A stretch of DNA of 64,000 nt from contig NZ_SOCP01000031.1 in assembly GCF_004364325.1 (NCBI RefSeq), positions 1 through 64,000 on the forward strand. Reading direction: 5' to 3'. The notes under the pieces are model-generated. The model ran no database searches. It had not been told where the DNA came from and saw nothing but the letters and a program-made list of their open reading frames with translations. The stretch's first letter is position 1. Each line of letters starts with the position of its first letter. The translations under genes and the position numbers were made by a program. Positions 60,652 through 64,000 of the stretch are shown piece after piece. This DNA comes from Actinophytocola oryzae. Its GTDB lineage: Bacteria; Actinomycetota; Actinomycetes; Mycobacteriales; Pseudonocardiaceae.

Positions 60652-62708
60652 CGCTTGATCTCCTTGAGTAGAGAGTGGTCGGCGTCGGCAGGCCGGATGT
60701 ACGGGTAGGCGTGACCGCCCAGCTCGATGTCGTCCTCGGTGGTGCCCGCCAGGCTGGTGTGGGACTCGATGACACCGAGATGGCTGACGTAAGGGTTAAG
60801 CTCGGTCACCACCTTGCCTAGCCCTTGACTCTTGCTGACCAGGACCACGAGTTGCGGCGCCATCTGGGCCAGTGCGCGGGAGACCGCTTCCTGGTAGTTG
60901 TGGTCGAGCGAGCCGAACGCCGCATCCATCACTATCGGGTAGGTACCTGCGTCCTCTGCGGAATCGCCTTCGGCACGTCGTTCTTGCCGGATCTCCCGGG
61001 CGAGCTCCGATACCGCAGCGACGAAGCTGAGGCTCAGGATCTGGCTTTCGCCAGTTGATTTCGCCACCGGGTGCGGAACACCGTCAACGTCGGTGTGCAG
61101 GGTGAGCTCGAACCGTTCGTTCAGGGTCGGCACATAGTTCTTGTAGGTGATGCTGCGGAAGGTCGTCTTCAACTTGGCGTCGAGACGCCTGCGCATGTCG
61201 TCGGACCGGATCGTCTGGATCTCATCCAGTGCACGTTGGACTTTTCGGACGAGATTAGAGCGGGCCCGTGCTTTTGCGACCAAGTCGTCGGTGACCTCAG
61301 CGGCCTCGCGCTCGCGAATCTTTTTCTCGATGTCCTTGTCGATCTGTCCCAGTTCGCTGTCAACCGCGCCGATTCGGCGTTGTTTGTCGCCGTGTCGGTT
61401 GTCAAGATCAATGCGCTTCGACTCCAGCTTCTGGACGTCCTCTTGGCGACTGTTGCGGAGTTTGTCGTCAAGTTCGGACTTCTGCTCTTCAAGTCGTGCT
61501 ACCGAGTCGCGCAGGTCGCCGATGCGCTTCATGACCTGGCCGAGCGAGTCCCGCAGATCTTTTCGGTCCGCATTCATGGGATCGATTTGGCCACGCAGCT
61601 TCTGCCACGCTGTCTCCACGGCTTGGAGGCCGGCTCGCTGACGCCACTGGGTAACCGACTCCCAGGGGGCTGTGTGTTGACGCAGCGGGGTTCCGCAAAT
61701 GCATTTCTGTTCGTCGAGAAGTTGGTCTACAAATTCACGTTTGAGCGGTGCGGGCAACGCGCCTTTCTGATACATCGCGTCCGCCATCTGACTGGTTGAC
61801 TCAGTCAGGTTCTCGGTGAAGGCTAAAAACCCGCGATTGGCGATAATGTCGGCGCGTTCATTGACCGCAGCCTCCCGTGCGGCCTTTGCGTCGTCGAGTT
61901 GTCGCGTGACGTTGTCCCGCTGCTCCTGAGTCGGTTTGGCCGCCTCGTTCTGACGAAGCAACTCGAGCACACTGGAACGTTCCTGTTCGAGCGTGGCCAG
62001 TTCGCTCTCCAGGATCTTCCGCTCCTCCCGACCTTCAACTTTGCGTTTGGTAAGTTCGTCGATTTCGTCTTGTATCTCGCTGACCTTGGCATCACCGTAC
62101 TTACGGATGTCCGCGCCCAGCCGCCGATCAACCTTGGGGAGATGTTCGAGAGCCCGTTCGACCTGCTCTAGGTCTAAAAGTACCTTGATGTCCTTCTTGA
62201 CCTCACTGTAGGCGTCTTTCTTGACCAGGTTTTCGATGCGTTCACCGTTGAAGAAAAAGAATCGGCTCACGCCACGGGGCAAGATCAGGTAGATCATGTT
62301 TTGTGGCGCTCCCACCTCCTCGGACGAGCCGTCGGGCTTCGTGATCCACATCTCCGGGTCCGGCGAGATCGGCGACTGCTGGTCAGACTCCTTGCGCGTG
62401 CGGGCACGACGGCGAACCCGATAAGTTTGCCCGTCGTGGTCGAAGACGACCTCGACGCCAAACTCGACTTCGCTGTCAAAGGTGGTCGCGCGCCAGACGC
62501 TGTCCGTGACCAGGCGGTGTTGTTCCTCGACGTCTTCGGAGAAGGTTCCGTACAGCGCCCAGGTGAAGGCGTTGAGCAGCGTCGTCTTGCCTGCGCCGTT
62601 GGCGCCGAAGATCAACGTGACCGGTTTGACCTTGTCCGAGCGGAGGTCGAAATGCTGCTCGCCCTTGAACTGGCGGAAGTTGGTGAGTGTGATTGAGTGT
62701 AGTCTCAC
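60648..62708 (-). CDS. dndD: DNA sulfur modification ATPase DndD
   Basis: 686 residues. SMC/Rad50-like: LTNFRQFKGEQHFDLRSD then Walker A FGANGAGKTTLLNAFTWALY (about 34-53), a long coiled coil (about 180-470) with a CxC hook CICGTPL near its middle, the signature region STGESQILSLSFVAAVSELA (about 552-571) and Walker B-like YPIVMDAAFGSLD. DndD works with DndC and DndE to place sulfur in the DNA backbone. GTG start overlaps the small gene stop; end overlaps the associated protein 4 gene. Confidence 0.88.
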   Translation of the reverse strand: MRLHSITLTNFRQFKGEQHFDLRSDKVKPVTLIFGANGAGKTTLLNAFTWALYGTFSEDVEEQHRLVTDSVWRATTFDSEVEFGVEVVFDHDGQTYRVRRRARTRKESDQQSPISPDPEMWITKPDGSSEEVGAPQNMIYLILPRGVSRFFFFNGERIENLVKKDAYSEVKKDIKVLLDLEQVERALEHLPKVDRRLGADIRKYGDAKVSEIQDEIDELTKRKVEGREERKILESELATLEQERSSVLELLRQNEAAKPTQEQRDNVTRQLDDAKAAREAAVNERADIIANRGFLAFTENLTESTSQMADAMYQKGALPAPLKREFVDQLLDEQKCICGTPLRQHTAPWESVTQWRQRAGLQAVETAWQKLRGQIDPMNADRKDLRDSLGQVMKRIGDLRDSVARLEEQKSELDDKLRNSRQEDVQKLESKRIDLDNRHGDKQRRIGAVDSELGQIDKDIEKKIREREAAEVTDDLVAKARARSNLVRKVQRALDEIQTIRSDDMRRRLDAKLKTTFRSITYKNYVPTLNERFELTLHTDVDGVPHPVAKSTGESQILSLSFVAAVSELAREIRQERRAEGDSAEDAGTYPIVMDAAFGSLDHNYQEAVSRALAQMAPQLVVLVSKSQGLGKVVTELNPYVSHLGVIESHTSLAGTTEDDIELGGHAYPYIRPADADHSLLKEIKR

Positions 62709-62869
62709 GGGATGATCTCCTTCACCGCGGCGAGCAGGTCGTTGGTGGCGTCGTGGGCGCGGACGTGGAGCTTGGCACGCTCGATCTCCAGCACGCGCTT
62801 GAGGAATACCTGCTCCTCGGGGCTCAACTCCTCCAGCACTTGCCTTTCCGTACGGCCGGTGTCACTCAC
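62705..62869 (-). CDS. 54-residue DNA modification system-associated small protein
   Basis: GTG 62869 to TGA overlapping the dndD GTG (GTGA). The product (VSDTGRTERQVLEELSPEEQ at the start, KRVLEIERAKLHVRAHDATN further on) is a charged, mostly helical peptide. Ribosome site AAGGGA 9 bases upstream. A small protein of this type is known to accompany DndD-like modification genes in actinobacteria, by recollection. Probably a subunit or assembly factor of the DndD complex. Confidence 0.72.
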   Translation of the reverse strand: MSDTGRTERQVLEELSPEEQVFLKRVLEIERAKLHVRAHDATNDLLAAVKEIIP

Positions 62870-62911
62870 TCGTGGCTTCCCTTCTTCATCATTCCGTTGC
62901 CGCGATGGTTC

Positions 62912-64000
62912 TCATAGGTGCATGAGTTGGTACCGCTCTTTGAGTGGTCGCAGGGCGTCGAGCGTGGCTTCGTAGTTCTCGGACAACTTGGCGAACTCGT
63001 TGGCCCGTTCGAGCTCCCGGGTGAGCAGGTTCCGCTCGATGTCGAAGTTCATGGGAGCATCGGCGGGTGGGATCGCGAGATAGTCGAGGATCTCCGCCCT
63101 GTCCTTGCCTTCGGCTCGGCGGAGTAGCCTGCCTCGGCGCTGGATGAACTGGCGCGGATTGCTGCTGCTGGCGAGTAGGTACCCGGTGCGGGCGTCGGGA
63201 ATGTCAACGCCCTCGTCGAGACAGCGGATCGCGACCAGTACTCGGAGATCGTCGCCGGAGCTGAACCGGCGGAGCAGGTTCTTCCTGTCCGCGCGCGGTG
63301 TGTCTGAAATGTAGGAATGTGCGGCCAGGCCCAACTGATTCCCCACCAGGTGCATCACGTCGCGGAGCTGGTTCGGTCCACGCGGATCGCCCTGCGGCGC
63401 TGGGCGCGTGCCTTCGGCGCAATAAACGAGCTGGAACCACGAGTGGCCACGAGCGTTGAGGTCCATGCGCAGCGCCGCCAGTTTGCCCTCGGCATGCCCG
63501 AGCACACCAGCGCGTTGCCGGAGAAGGTAACCGAGCTGAGAGTTCGGGTCGGCATCGTTGACGCTCTCGCCAGCCGCGACGCACTTCGCGATCTGCGTGG
63601 TCAGGTCGGCATAAAGCTGGGTCTCGACATCGTTCAGCTCGACCAGCCGCGGCTGGTAGTTATACCGGCAGAGTGCGCCCATGGTAATGGCTTCACCGAG
63701 CCCGAGTTCGAATGCGATCGGTCCGAAGTAGTTGATCAGCGCGTCGGTGCCGTCGTCGTCGAACCATCGTTCCGGTGTCGCGGACAGCGCCAGCCGGTAG
63801 GTGGCGTTTGACGGCAGGGAAGAGCGGTAGGCCGCCGAGCCGAGGTTGTGCGCCTCGTCGGCGATCACCATCAGCGGTTGCGAGATTCTCGCCAGGATCG
63901 ACTGGAACTTCTCCCCGGCGAAGGACATGTTCGTGGCCACCATCGCGACGACAGGACGTTGCCCAAGCCTGGCCTGGCTGAGCTGTTCCTCGACCAGCGG
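62912..64000 (-). CDS. Dnd system restriction helicase, partial (5' end outside window)
   Basis: 362 residues visible; the frame is open to the window edge, so the N-terminus with Walker A is missing. Superfamily 2 motifs: DEAH box MVIADEAHNLGSAAYR, motif III LALSATPERWFDDDG, motif V-like VLVAIRCLDEGVDIPDARTG, motif VI FIQRRGRLLRR. The set matches the DEAD/DEAH restriction protein of phosphorothioation systems, which attacks DNA lacking sulfur marks. 42 bases separate it from the small gene. dndB/dndC may lie upstream of the window end. Confidence 0.82.
   Translation of the reverse strand, partial: PLVEEQLSQARLGQRPVVAMVATNMSFAGEKFQSILARISQPLMVIADEAHNLGSAAYRSSLPSNATYRLALSATPERWFDDDGTDALINYFGPIAFELGLGEAITMGALCRYNYQPRLVELNDVETQLYADLTTQIAKCVAAGESVNDADPNSQLGYLLRQRAGVLGHAEGKLAALRMDLNARGHSWFQLVYCAEGTRPAPQGDPRGPNQLRDVMHLVGNQLGLAAHSYISDTPRADRKNLLRRFSSGDDLRVLVAIRCLDEGVDIPDARTGYLLASSSNPRQFIQRRGRLLRRAEGKDRAEILDYLAIPPADAPMNFDIERNLLTRELERANEFAKLSENYEATLDALRPLKERYQLMHL

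Noticed and set aside
60648..62708. Housekeeping SMC or RecF-type gene
   Set aside because: The neighbours (Dnd-associated protein 4, restriction helicase), size and hook motif fit DndD.

Overview
The window is high-GC actinobacterial DNA. The core gene order (TPR protein, HAD phosphatase, small protein, tlyA, nadK, recN, steA, steB, pyrG, Nudix, xerD, parA-like, scpA, scpB, pseudouridine synthase, cmk, der) is the one known from mycobacteria (Rv1691-Rv1713). DUF397/XRE pairs, DUF1707 proteins and many ATGA/GTGA overlaps point to the Pseudonocardiales, but I cannot name the species.

Layout. 1-130: end of an rRNA operon (5S) and its terminator. 187-14137: core genes for ribosome, nucleotide, DNA repair and cell division functions. 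14138-25900: first accessory block, with two paralogous secreted SGNH esterases under a CebR-like operator, a SnoaL-like gene behind a MerR-type promoter, a DUF397/XRE pair, and a gamma-glutamyl amine catabolic operon (permease, glutamine synthetase-like ligase, gamma-glutamyl hydrolase, aldehyde dehydrogenase, SDR, FadR regulator). 25964-26863: xerD. 26876-31770: second accessory block, with a duplicated, frameshifted pectate lyase and a hydantoin-type racemase/NCS1 permease/GntR operon. 31946-36223: parA-like, RHH, scpA, scpB and pseudouridine synthase. 36225-52368: third accessory block, with a DUF1015 protein, a K+/H+ antiporter pair, a TrpB2 enzyme, a repeat array, and two divergent operons that together look like a tryptophan-to-anthranilate-to-anthranilyl-CoA degradation pathway under a PaaX-like regulator. 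52510-55381: cmk, plsC-like gene, der and tRNA-Pro.

55390-64000 is a mobile or defence region. It has an integrase and excisionase-like gene, a tRNA-like remnant with a terminator related to that of tRNA-Pro, a PIN-like nuclease gene of lower GC, an IS256-family transposase remnant, and part of a Dnd (DNA phosphorothioation) system: dnd-associated protein 4, DndD, a 54-residue system-associated protein, and a restriction helicase cut by the window end.

Most notable signals: (i) the kynurenine/anthranilyl-CoA super-locus with two face-to-face promoters sharing one inverted repeat; (ii) a family of short palindromic repeats that forms a nine-unit array at 40523-40794 and a perfect 20-bp inverted repeat covering the stop codons of two convergent genes at 37338-37394; (iii) very long disordered extensions on a TPR protein and on ScpB; (iv) the integrase/Dnd island with covarying terminators.
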